A stretch of DNA of 9,172 nucleotides, taken from the NCBI GenBank assembly GCA_016196415.1, contig JACPXS010000008.1, forward strand, positions 1 to 9,172, in the 5' to 3' direction. Under the pieces are notes generated by a model. It did not search any database. It saw only the letters and a program-made list of their open reading frames with translations, and was not told the origin of the DNA. Below, one piece after another: positions 1 through 6,566 of the stretch. The translations under genes were made by a program, and so were the position numbers. The stretch's first letter is position 1; each line of letters opens with the position of its first letter. The stretch is from Candidatus Omnitrophota bacterium (lineage in GTDB: Bacteria; Omnitrophota; Koll11; Aquiviventales; Aquiviventaceae).

Positions 1-72
1 AAGGCCGCACCGCCCCGGTCCGCGTCACCGCCGGCACAGCCCAACGCCCCGCCTCCACAGCCGCAAGAGTGA
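1..72 (+). CDS. C-terminal end of an unidentified upstream gene (partial)
   Basis: Frame 1 is open from the window edge to a TGA at 70-72. It encodes 23 residues that are almost only Pro, Ala, Gln and Ser (KAAPPRSASPPAQPNAPPPQ is the first stretch). The stop overlaps the ATG of nuoH as TGATG, the usual sign of translational coupling inside an operon, which is the main reason to believe this frame is a real gene end. By gene order in many nuo operons the neighbour before nuoH is nuoG, so another complex I subunit with a disordered Pro/Ala-rich tail is plausible, but no conserved domain lies inside the window. The identity is inference only. Confidence 0.5.
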   Translation, partial: KAAPPRSASPPAQPNAPPPQPQE

Positions 73-1334
73 TGAGCTCGCTTGATCAGCTGTTCGTGAG
101 CGCCAACGCCTGGCTGCTCGGCCTGCTTCCGAGTTGGGCGCGGCCGTGGGGATCGATCCTGGTGCGGATCGGCGTCATTGCGGCGATCGCGCCGGCCATC
201 ATGATGTACCTCACCTGGCTTGAGCGCAAGATCATCGCCCGGATGCAGAACCGTTTCGGGCCGACTCGGGTGGGGATCTACGGGCTGATGCAGCCGCTGG
301 CGGATGGGCTCAAGATGTTGATCAAAGAGGATATTGTCCCTCGCGGGGCCGATTCACTCCTGCATGTGATCGCGCCGGTCCTCTCGGTGGTCCCGGCGAT
401 TCTCCTGTTTGCGGTGATGCCCTTCGGGCGCCACATGATTCCCGTGGACCTGAATGTCGGGCTCCTCTACGTGTTCGCCGTCTCCTCCGTTGGCTCGTAC
501 GCGATCTTCATGGGCGGCTGGGCCTCGCGGAGCAAATTCTCGATCCTAGGGGCGATGCGCTCCGTCGCGCAGATCATCTCCTATGAAGTGCCCGGGGTCC
601 TGTCGGTCGTGGCGGTCATTATGGTCACCGGTACGCTGTCTCTGACCGGCATCGTGGAGGCGCAGGCCGGTCACTGGTTCTTCTTCACCCCGTGGGGGTT
701 CGTGGCGAGCCTCCTGTTCTTCCTGAGCGGTGTCGCGGAAGTCAACCGCACGCCATTTGACATGCCGGAGGCGGAGTCCGAGCTCGTCGGCGGGTTTCAC
801 ACCGAGTACAGCGGCATGAAGTTCGCGCTCTGGTACATGGCGGAGTTCCTCGAGTCGTTTGCCATCTGCGCCTTCACGGTGACGTTATTTCTCGGCGGCT
901 GGCAGGGGCCGGCGCTGCCGTATTGGCCGCTGGCAGTGCTCGTGGCCGTCCTCGTTGCCACAGCCGGACGGTTGCCGCTGCCGGCAAAAGGCTTGGGTCT
1001 GGCAGCGCTTGTAGGATCAATCGTCCTCTGGGGCGCGCAACCCATCCCGTCGTGGATCTGGTTCTTCGCGAAGACCTACGCGCTGGTTTTTGTCCTGGTG
1101 TGGTTCCGCGGGACGTTTCCCAGACTTCGGGTCGACCAGCTCATGGGGTTGGCGTGGAAGTTCTTCCTGCCGCTCGCCCTCATCAACATTCTCGCCGCAG
1201 GGATCTGGGTGTCGCTTCCGTTTCCGGTCGGCAGCCTCTTCAGCTCGCTCCTGTTGATCGTCGGCAGTTGGCTGCTTGTCCGCGCGAATAACCCGTCGCC
1301 GCTTGAGCGCCGCTCGTACGTCCTTGCCGATTAA
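72..1334 (+). CDS. nuoH: NADH-quinone oxidoreductase subunit H (NuoH)
   Basis: NuoH is the membrane subunit of respiratory complex I that forms much of the quinone-binding chamber and links the peripheral arm to the proton-pumping arm. The 420-residue product is a multi-spanning membrane protein. Two family signatures are clear: an R-x-G-P-x-R-x-G...QPLADGLK block at residues 61-81, and the acidic loop EVNRTPFDMPEAESEL at 223-238, followed by HTEYSGMKF (243-251). I chose ATG 72 because it overlaps the upstream stop (TGATG); a GTG at 69 would add one residue. The protein is longer than the ~325 residues of E. coli NuoH. About 45 extra hydrophobic residues sit at 281-324, after LGGWQGP and before the conserved WFFAKTY segment, and a further hydrophobic segment follows at the C-terminus. 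No nuoI follows; the next gene is acsA after 188 bases. The family call is secure. Confidence 0.96.
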   Translation: MSSLDQLFVSANAWLLGLLPSWARPWGSILVRIGVIAAIAPAIMMYLTWLERKIIARMQNRFGPTRVGIYGLMQPLADGLKMLIKEDIVPRGADSLLHVIAPVLSVVPAILLFAVMPFGRHMIPVDLNVGLLYVFAVSSVGSYAIFMGGWASRSKFSILGAMRSVAQIISYEVPGVLSVVAVIMVTGTLSLTGIVEAQAGHWFFFTPWGFVASLLFFLSGVAEVNRTPFDMPEAESELVGGFHTEYSGMKFALWYMAEFLESFAICAFTVTLFLGGWQGPALPYWPLAVLVAVLVATAGRLPLPAKGLGLAALVGSIVLWGAQPIPSWIWFFAKTYALVFVLVWFRGTFPRLRVDQLMGLAWKFFLPLALINILAAGIWVSLPFPVGSLFSSLLLIVGSWLLVRANNPSPLERRSYVLAD

Positions 1335-1395
1335 TCCGTTGGCCGGTTATGCCGGTTGAGCCAGTTGGTGTTAGTGACGCAACGGGCAAACAGGC

Positions 1396-1454
1396 CTAGT
1401 GCTTCGACCAGATTGAAATGATCGGTTGATCATTTCAATCCTGCTCAGCACTAG
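1396..1454. repeat. Long palindromic hairpin bounded by CTAG, in the nuoH-acsA gap
   Basis: A perfect 13-bp inverted repeat, GATTGAAATGATC / GATCATTTCAATC (1411-1423 and 1428-1440), encloses a GGTT loop. A second pair of 8-bp arms, CTAGTGCT (1396-1403) and AGCACTAG (1447-1454), lies outside it. The 7- and 6-base segments between the two pairs of arms are partly complementary. The whole is therefore one imperfect 59-bp palindrome, AT-rich in the middle and starting and ending in CTAG. No run of T follows, so it does not look like a simple intrinsic terminator. It could be a miniature inverted-repeat element, a REP-like element, or a regulatory structure upstream of acsA. The structure is seen directly; the role is unknown. 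Confidence 0.7.
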
Positions 1455-1494
1455 TGGTGCGCAATCCATCAAAACAACGTTGTCGAACCACTAG
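1451..1494. repeat. Second CTAG-bounded inverted repeat, sharing an arm end with the first
   Basis: CTAGTGGT (1451-1458) and ACCACTAG (1487-1494) form 8-bp inverted arms around a 28-base core. The core contains a perfect 10-bp palindrome, ACAACGTTGT (1474-1483). Its left CTAG (1451-1454) is the right-hand end of the preceding hairpin, so the two structures abut and share four bases. It ends 16 bases before the acsA ribosome-binding site. Its function is not known; an operator or a second element of the same family would both fit. Confidence 0.45.
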
Positions 1495-1510
1495 CCGGCT
1501 CAACCGAACC

Positions 1511-1518
1511 AAGGAGGT
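1511..1518 (+). promoter_or_regulatory. Strong Shine-Dalgarno site that sets the acsA start
   Basis: AAGGAGGT lies four bases before the ATG at 1523. It is the only near-perfect ribosome-binding site noticed in the window and argues against an upstream in-frame GTG at 1454, which lies inside the palindromic repeat region. Confidence 0.8.
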
Positions 1519-1522
1519 CAGC

Positions 1523-3295
1523 ATGACGTCCTCATCTTCGAGCCCATCCTCCGGCGCGATGTCCTCCGAGCAAGCCGCGCTCGAATGGGAGCGCAAGCCC
1601 AGGACCGTCGACGCACACCTCAAGGATTACGACGCCGCCTACCAGACCTTCAGCTGGAAGGACGTGGAGCGCGAATTTGACTGGTCGCGCACAGGCAGGG
1701 TCAACGTGGTCCATGAGGCGGTTGATCGACACGCCGGGTCCTGGCGCAACAACAAAGTCGCGCTCTACTTTACCGACTTCGAGCGGCGAGATGAGACGTA
1801 TACCTTCCAGGATTTGAAGGTCCTCACCAGCCGATTCGCCGATGCGCTCAAGCGGCTCGGCGTCAAACCGGGTGATCGAGTCGGCACCTTCCTCCCAAGG
1901 ACGCCGGAGCTCTACATCGCTATTCTTGGGATCAACCGGATCGGCGCGATCCCCGTCCCGCTCTTCGAAGCGTTCATGGAGCAGGCGGTGGAGGATCGCC
2001 TCGGGGACAGCGAAGCGGTCGTCTGCGTGACGTCGCCAACGCTCAAGCACCGCATCCCTCTCGCGAAGCTCCCCGCGCTGAAGCGGCTGGTCCTCATCGG
2101 CGCCACCGGGACCCTTGCCGCGAATGAGGTCAGCTACGAACAGATCACCGCGAACGCTGCGGACTGGGTCGAGCCCACGTGGTTGACGGTGGACGACGGG
2201 CTCATCATTCACTACACCTCCGGCTCGACCGGGAAGTCCAAAGGGGCGCTGCATCGGCAATACGCGATGGTGGGCCACTATCAGACGGCGAAATGGGCGC
2301 TCGATCTGCGCGATGACGACTCATTTTGGTGCACGGCTGACCCAGGGTGGGTGACGGGAACCTCCTATGGGATCTACGGTCCCTGGACGCTGGGGATCTC
2401 CAGCGTCGTGATCGGCGGACGCTTCGATCCTGACCGCTGGTACCAGACCATCCAGCGCTACAAGGTCACAATGTGGTACAGCGCCCCGACCGCTTACCGG
2501 ATGCTCATGTCCGCCGGCGAGGCGATCCCGAAGCAGTACAACCTCACGAGCCTACGCCACATCTGCAGCGTCGGCGAGCCGCTCAACCCTGAAGCGCTGA
2601 AATGGATCAAGAAGATCACCGGCCTCGCCCCGCATGAGACCTGGTGGATGACCGAGACCGGCATGCAGCTCATTTGCAACTACCGAAGCCTTGATTTTCC
2701 AATCGGGTGCACCGGCAAGCCGTTTCCGGGGACCTACGCGACGGTCGTGGATGATCAGGGCAAGGAGTTGTCCCCGGGGCAGCTCGGCCATCTGGTCGTG
2801 AAGCCGGGATGGCCGTCGATGATGAAGGAGATCTGGAGGAATCCAGCCAAGTATCAAGAGTACTTCCGGATTCCTGGTTGGTATGTCAGTGGAGACACCG
2901 CGTATAAAGACGAGCAGGGCTACCTCTGGTACCAGGGCCGGGCGGATGACGTGATCAAGACGGCCGGTGAGCGGGTGGGGCCGTTTGAAGTCGAGAGCGC
3001 GCTCGTCGCGCACCCGGCGGTGGCCGAGGCCGGGGTGATCGGCAAGCCCGATGAAGTCCGCGGCCAGATCATCAAAGCCTTCATTGCGTTGCGCAAGGGC
3101 TACCAGCCGTCGGAGCCGTTGAAGAAGGAGATCGTCGACTTCGTCAAGACCACCCTCGCAGCCCACGCGGCCCCGCGCGAGATCGCCTTCGTCGACAAAG
3201 TGCCCAAGACGCGCTCCGGCAAGATTATGCGCCGCGTCCTTAGAGCATGGGATACCGGTGAGCCCGTCGGAGATATCTCCACGATGGAAGAGTAA
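1523..3295 (+). CDS. acsA: Acetyl-CoA synthetase, AcsA type (acetate-CoA ligase, AMP-forming)
   Basis: This cytosolic enzyme activates acetate with ATP and CoA through an acetyl-adenylate. The 590-residue product matches the Bacillus-type AcsA pattern along its length. It has an adenylate-forming P-loop YTSGSTGKSKG (231-241), CTADPGWVTGTSYGIYGPW after it, WWMTETG (374-380), and the SGDT...GRADDVIKTAGERVGP hinge region (456-487). It ends with PKTRSGKIMRR, whose K567 is the catalytic lysine that is the acetylation target in this family. The C-terminus STMEE also resembles AcsA. The start follows the AAGGAGGT site at 1511. An N-terminal Ser-rich stretch of about 12 residues precedes the conserved part. 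The gene follows nuoH after a gap filled with palindromes, and the TPR gene starts 23 bases after its stop, so those two may share a transcript. Another short-chain acyl-CoA synthetase is possible, but acetate is the best supported substrate. Confidence 0.95.
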   Translation: MTSSSSSPSSGAMSSEQAALEWERKPRTVDAHLKDYDAAYQTFSWKDVEREFDWSRTGRVNVVHEAVDRHAGSWRNNKVALYFTDFERRDETYTFQDLKVLTSRFADALKRLGVKPGDRVGTFLPRTPELYIAILGINRIGAIPVPLFEAFMEQAVEDRLGDSEAVVCVTSPTLKHRIPLAKLPALKRLVLIGATGTLAANEVSYEQITANAADWVEPTWLTVDDGLIIHYTSGSTGKSKGALHRQYAMVGHYQTAKWALDLRDDDSFWCTADPGWVTGTSYGIYGPWTLGISSVVIGGRFDPDRWYQTIQRYKVTMWYSAPTAYRMLMSAGEAIPKQYNLTSLRHICSVGEPLNPEALKWIKKITGLAPHETWWMTETGMQLICNYRSLDFPIGCTGKPFPGTYATVVDDQGKELSPGQLGHLVVKPGWPSMMKEIWRNPAKYQEYFRIPGWYVSGDTAYKDEQGYLWYQGRADDVIKTAGERVGPFEVESALVAHPAVAEAGVIGKPDEVRGQIIKAFIALRKGYQPSEPLKKEIVDFVKTTLAAHAAPREIAFVDKVPKTRSGKIMRRVLRAWDTGEPVGDISTMEE

Positions 3296-3318
3296 GCGTT
3301 CGGTTCCTTCTTGTGCCA

Positions 3319-4848
3319 ATGCCAAAAAATTGCGGAGGTATTCCAGGGGGATCGTTACTGCTCGTGCTGTTGCTGGTCCAGGTATCGTTGATCGTCGCTC
3401 CCACCGCCTGGGCTGCTCACCCAACGATCTTTGACCTCTTTGAAGACTCAGATACGCAAGGCGCTCGTCAGGAGTCCAGACAGAAGGACGATCACGACAG
3501 CAACTTGAGCGCTCCAGAACTTGTCGCACGAGGAAGGGGTGCGGCGGAACGATTCATCGTTGAACGGAAGCCAGCATTGCTGCTGGAGGCGCTGAGAGCG
3601 TTCGATACGGCAATGGCCGTTGAACCCACGCATGCCCCCGCCTACGTGGAAATGGCCGTGGCCGCTAGCGAGCTCGTAGGTGCGCTGCCGGATACTGATG
3701 CTCGACGAAAGCCGCTAAGCGATGAGCTCAAGATCACGCTGAACCGCGCCGAACAGCTCGATCCTCATTTGCCAACACTCTTCCAGGCGCGAGCCCTCGT
3801 GCATTATGAACTGGGCGAACGAACGCAGGCAGAAGAGTGGGCTCGGAAATCCATCGACCGGCATCCAGAGCTTGCGCTTGCGTATTGGGTCCTCGCGAGC
3901 ATTCAGGCCAGGAGCGAGCGAGAAGCCGCGATCAAAACCCTACAGGCCGGGCTCACCGTAGCCGAGCGACCGGTGGATATCTGGCTCCTCAACATGGAAC
4001 TCAGTCGGACGTATGGAGGCACCAAGCGCTTCGACCTTCAATTGGAAAGTTCCCAACGAGCGCTGGAGGTGATTCCCGACACCTGGTGGCCCCTCAATAA
4101 TTCAGCGAGGGCTCTGGTCGAGCTCGGCCGCTATGAAGAAGTGGTTGAGACTGCACGAAAGGCGCTCAAGCTGCAGAACGCTGATTGGACGCGAGCCTAC
4201 CTGGCGTACGCCTTACTCAGCCTCAGCGAGATCGAAGCCATGCAACGTGAGATCAACTTGATTCAAGATCCAGAGGCCCTGACGTATTTGTCGATCAAGC
4301 TGCGACTGGCCCGTCGACTTGAGGACGCGCGACGCCTTGCGGAACAGGCTATTCGGGTGACCCCGGATGAAATTGGGCCTCACGCCGCACGCGGCCATGC
4401 GCTCTACGATCTGGGCCGTCGGCAAGAAGCCTTGGTTGAATATCAGACCGTGGTGCAGCTTCCAGCTAAGCACGAGACAGATCGGATCGACCAGAGTGAT
4501 TGCTCTTTCTATATGGGGCTCACGGCCTATGAAGAAGGGCGAGATCAAGACGCTGAGCTGCTGTGTAGAAAGGCGTTAGCGCTCACCCCCAACCATAAGG
4601 CAGCAAACGAACTTCAAGGCAACATCCTCGCCTTTCGCTATCACAAGCACGCCACGGCCATCCCTTATTATGAGACGGCTATGGCACGGTGGCCAGAGAA
4701 TGCCAATCTGTACTACAGTCTGGGGCTCTGCTATCGCAAGACAGGACGGTACCAGGAAGGCACGGCCCTGTGGCATCGCTACCTTGCCATGCGGCCTACG
4801 GACGAGATCGCTAAGTTTATCCGCCAGCATATCGATGAGTCTCAATAG
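3319..4848 (+). CDS. Exported tetratricopeptide-repeat protein
   Basis: The 509-residue product has an N-terminal signal sequence: a short basic start, a Leu/Val core at about residues 13-27, and an AWA-A cleavage-like site near 31-34. It should therefore act outside the cytoplasmic membrane. The rest is helical with repeated TPR-like units. Examples are the A-L-x-A-F-D-x-A segment near 65-90, YELGERTQAEEWARKSI near 160, LVELGRYEEVVETARKAL near 260, YDLGRRQEAL near 370, YEEGRDQDAELLCRKAL near 405 and YYSLGLCYRKTGRYQEG near 470. TPRs bind other proteins; no catalytic domain is seen, and the partner is unknown. ATG 3319 is used; GTG 3313 is an alternative, and neither has a clear ribosome-binding site. 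Base composition is lower in GC than in the neighbours (53% and 58% in two 60-base lines counted, against 68% in one line of the SDR gene), so the gene may have a separate origin. Confidence 0.85.
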   Translation: MPKNCGGIPGGSLLLVLLLVQVSLIVAPTAWAAHPTIFDLFEDSDTQGARQESRQKDDHDSNLSAPELVARGRGAAERFIVERKPALLLEALRAFDTAMAVEPTHAPAYVEMAVAASELVGALPDTDARRKPLSDELKITLNRAEQLDPHLPTLFQARALVHYELGERTQAEEWARKSIDRHPELALAYWVLASIQARSEREAAIKTLQAGLTVAERPVDIWLLNMELSRTYGGTKRFDLQLESSQRALEVIPDTWWPLNNSARALVELGRYEEVVETARKALKLQNADWTRAYLAYALLSLSEIEAMQREINLIQDPEALTYLSIKLRLARRLEDARRLAEQAIRVTPDEIGPHAARGHALYDLGRRQEALVEYQTVVQLPAKHETDRIDQSDCSFYMGLTAYEEGRDQDAELLCRKALALTPNHKAANELQGNILAFRYHKHATAIPYYETAMARWPENANLYYSLGLCYRKTGRYQEGTALWHRYLAMRPTDEIAKFIRQHIDESQ

Positions 4849-4882
4849 CCGCGACAGGAGAGACACGGAAATCTGGCAGGTC

Positions 4883-5302
4883 ATGCCCGATCACTTGATC
4901 CTACGTGACATAGCTGTTGAGGCCCGCGTTGGAGTCTACGACGTGGAGTGGAAAAAACTGCAGACAATCTGGATTGACGTGGAATTGAGTATCGATGCGG
5001 CCGGTGCAGCCGCTGAGGATGATGTGCGCGCGGCGGTGGACTACGCAAAGCTCATCACGTCGGTTCGCGACCTCGCGCAAACCCGTGCGTATCGGCTGAT
5101 GGAGACGCTGGCCGAAGCGATCGCGCAGGCGATCGTCGCGGAGTATCCGAGAGGGTGGGTACGCGTGCGGGTGAAGAAACGGGCGCTGCCGGGGATTGAC
5201 TACGCGGCGGTCGAGGTGGAGCGGATCGCGCCGCGTGCGCGTCGCCGGCCGGCTCCGGCTCGTCGCACTCGCCGGCGGAGATCGGCGGCGGGAGGTCGGT
5301 AA
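4883..5302 (+). CDS. folB: Dihydroneopterin aldolase (FolB) with a basic C-terminal tail
   Basis: FolB cleaves 7,8-dihydroneopterin to 6-hydroxymethyl-dihydropterin and glycolaldehyde in folate synthesis, and many members also epimerise it to dihydromonapterin. The core (residues 3-114) has the family pattern: LRDIAVEARVGVYDVE with E22, DDVRAAVDYAKL with Y54, LMETLAEAIA (72-81) and VRVKKRALPGIDYAAVEVER (95-114) with the catalytic lysine at K98 or K99. These positions agree with the Glu, Tyr and Lys active-site residues of characterised FolB proteins. The family is usually about 120 residues. Here 25 extra Arg/Pro/Ala residues follow the core, all encoded opposite the 3' end of queD. ATG 4883 fits the family start; an in-frame ATG at 4835 would overlap the TPR gene by 14 bases. 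The gene follows the TPR gene by 34 bases. Confidence 0.9.
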   Translation: MPDHLILRDIAVEARVGVYDVEWKKLQTIWIDVELSIDAAGAAAEDDVRAAVDYAKLITSVRDLAQTRAYRLMETLAEAIAQAIVAEYPRGWVRVRVKKRALPGIDYAAVEVERIAPRARRRPAPARRTRRRRSAAGGR

Positions 5303-5691
5303 GCCGCCACCGAGTGCTCGGTTTCCCACAGCCGGACGGCGGTGACGGGGAAGTTCTGAGAGGCCGCGTACTCAAAGATGATCCGGGCTAGTGTTTCAGC
5401 GGTCGGGTTGTGGTCGATCACGAACAGCGGCTCGCCCGCTCGCCGCAACAGGGGCAGGACCGGATCGCGACGGCTCAGGACCATCTTGTGATCCAGCTCC
5501 CGGTCAATCCACGTTTGGATCGCCTGCTTGATTTCCGTGAAGTCCCGCACCATCCCCCGCCGATCGAGCCGCTCGCTACTCAACTCGATTTCAACCTTTC
5601 CGTTATGCCCATGGAGATAGCGGCATTTGCCCGCGTAGTTGAGCAGGCGATGCCCGTAGCAGAAGTGGATGATTTTCGTGACGGAGTACAT
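5200..5691 (-). CDS. queD: 6-carboxy-tetrahydropterin synthase / 6-pyruvoyl-tetrahydropterin synthase family (QueD)
   Basis: QueD turns dihydroneopterin triphosphate into 6-carboxy-tetrahydropterin, an early step to preQ0 and queuosine; the same fold includes 6-pyruvoyl-tetrahydropterin synthases. The zinc ligands expected in the family are present as H14 in YGHRL and H27 and H29 in CRYLHGH. Cys23 sits four residues before the first His of that motif, as in E. coli QueD, which favours QueD over the Glu-type PTPS-III that replaces FolB. RDFTEIK (49-55), LDH (66-68), NPTAE (95-99) and WETE (122-125) also fit. The core ends near Y131. A basic 32-residue tail follows, encoded opposite folB. ATG 5691 matches the family start; longer forms would translate the repeat at 5702-5786. 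No Shine-Dalgarno is visible. The 163-residue length exceeds the usual 120-140 because of the tail. Confidence 0.9.
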   Translation of the reverse strand: MYSVTKIIHFCYGHRLLNYAGKCRYLHGHNGKVEIELSSERLDRRGMVRDFTEIKQAIQTWIDRELDHKMVLSRRDPVLPLLRRAGEPLFVIDHNPTAETLARIIFEYAASQNFPVTAVRLWETEHSVAAYRPPAADLRRRVRRAGAGRRRARGAIRSTSTAA

Positions 5692-5701
5692 CAGGAAAAT
5701 A

Positions 5702-5786
5702 CGGAGTGCGGAATGCGGAGTGCGGAATGAACAGCCCGAAGGGTTGGCCTTCCCCGATTCCCCATTCCGCACTCCGAATTCCGCAT
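5702..5786. repeat. GGAATGCGGAGTG-type intergenic repeat, copy 1
   Basis: Two tandem copies of CGGAGTGCGGAATG (5702-5715 and 5716-5729) face an inverted copy CATTCCGCACTCCG (5763-5776), which is followed by AATTCCGCAT. The 33-base middle holds its own small stem, GAAGG...CCTTC. The element fills nearly all of the 106-base gap between queD and the SDR gene, ending 10 bases upstream of the queD start codon. A related copy lies at 7067-7165. Repeats of this kind are scattered through genomes of some uncultured bacteria; how they spread is not known to me. Confidence 0.75.
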
Positions 5787-5797
5787 GGCGTACTTTG

Positions 5798-6532
5798 TTA
5801 AGCGATCAATTGACCGCCATCAACGAATATCGTGGAGCCAGTCATGAAGTCGGTGCCCTCGATCAGGAAAAGGACGGTGTTGACGATGTCCTGGGGGCTG
5901 CCCCATCGCTTCAGCGGCACGCGCTGGGCGGTTCGGCTTCGCGCGCGCGCATCCATCTCCGGGGGGGGCAGGATGGGGCCCGGAGCGATCGCATTGACGT
6001 GGATGCCGGGGGCGAGCTCCTTGGCGAGCGCGTTGGTCAGGCCGATGACGCCGGCTTTGGATACGCAGTAAGGCAGGTAGTCGCGATAGGGCCGGATGCC
6101 CGCCCAGTCCGCGATGTTGATGATCTTGCCCCCGCCGTGGCGCTGCATGAGCCGGCTAGCATAGAGCGCGCAGAGGAACGATCCTTTAAGATTCGTATCG
6201 AGCGCGTGATCCCAGTCGCGCTCCGAGAGCGTCTCAAACGGCGTCCGGACGAAATTGGCGGCGCTGTTGATGAGCACATCGAGCCGGCCGAAGCGCCGGC
6301 GGATGCGATCCATGAGCCGTTTGACCGCTGCGGCGCGCGAGATGTCCGCCTGGACCGCCATGGCGCGGACGCCGCGACGCCGGATCGCCTCAACAGTTTG
6401 TCGCGCCTCTTGGGCCGAACGCCGATAGCTCAGGACGATGTCCGCCTGGCGGTCCGCCAGCGCAAAGGCCATCGCCTCTCCAATCCTGCGGGCGCCGCCG
6501 GTAATGAGGACCACTCGATCGCGCAGTCTCAT
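5798..6532 (-). CDS. Short-chain dehydrogenase of the pteridine reductase type (PTR1/FolM-like)
   Basis: This is a 244-residue NAD(P)H-dependent oxidoreductase with the classical SDR fold. It has TGGARRIG (11-18), the nucleotide-binding motif with the double Arg typical of NADPH-using pteridine reductases, and QADIS (61-65), NSAANF (89-94) in place of NNAG, N114, Y155-x3-K159 and APGPILPPPE (183-192). The catalytic Ser of most SDRs is replaced by Asp142, in NIADWAG, 13 residues before Tyr155. This matches the Asp-Tyr-Lys triad known for Leishmania PTR1 (D181, Y194, K198). Reduction of dihydropterin, dihydromonapterin or dihydrofolate is therefore more likely than the fatty-acid role of FabG. 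Its neighbours queD and folB act on the same class of compounds, which supports this. It starts 34 bases after the HAMP gene on the same strand. A run of eight C lies in codons 189-191. Confidence 0.85.
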   Translation of the reverse strand: MRLRDRVVLITGGARRIGEAMAFALADRQADIVLSYRRSAQEARQTVEAIRRRGVRAMAVQADISRAAAVKRLMDRIRRRFGRLDVLINSAANFVRTPFETLSERDWDHALDTNLKGSFLCALYASRLMQRHGGGKIINIADWAGIRPYRDYLPYCVSKAGVIGLTNALAKELAPGIHVNAIAPGPILPPPEMDARARSRTAQRVPLKRWGSPQDIVNTVLFLIEGTDFMTGSTIFVDGGQLIA

Positions 6533-6566
6533 GGGGTGTGGTCTGTGTGGCCCGGATGGCGAAGAA

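Noticed and set aside
1396..1454. Intrinsic terminator for nuoH
   Set aside because: The hairpin is long and AT-rich in its core and is not followed by a T run, so a simple terminator is not supported, though some role in ending transcription cannot be excluded.
1532..2278. 248-codon frame on the - strand at the acsA 5' end
   Set aside because: It is a shadow of the acsA reading frame, of low-complexity charged composition.
2552..3529. 325-codon frame on the - strand across acsA and the start of the TPR gene
   Set aside because: It is antisense to a well-conserved AcsA and has no domain or family likeness.
4835..4882. Earlier folB start at ATG 4835, overlapping the TPR gene
   Set aside because: It would add 16 residues not seen in the FolB family; the ATG at 4883 places the conserved LRDI segment at the usual distance.
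5702..5786. CRISPR array
   Set aside because: The 14-bp units are directly adjacent with no spacers, and an inverted copy follows. This is a palindromic intergenic repeat.
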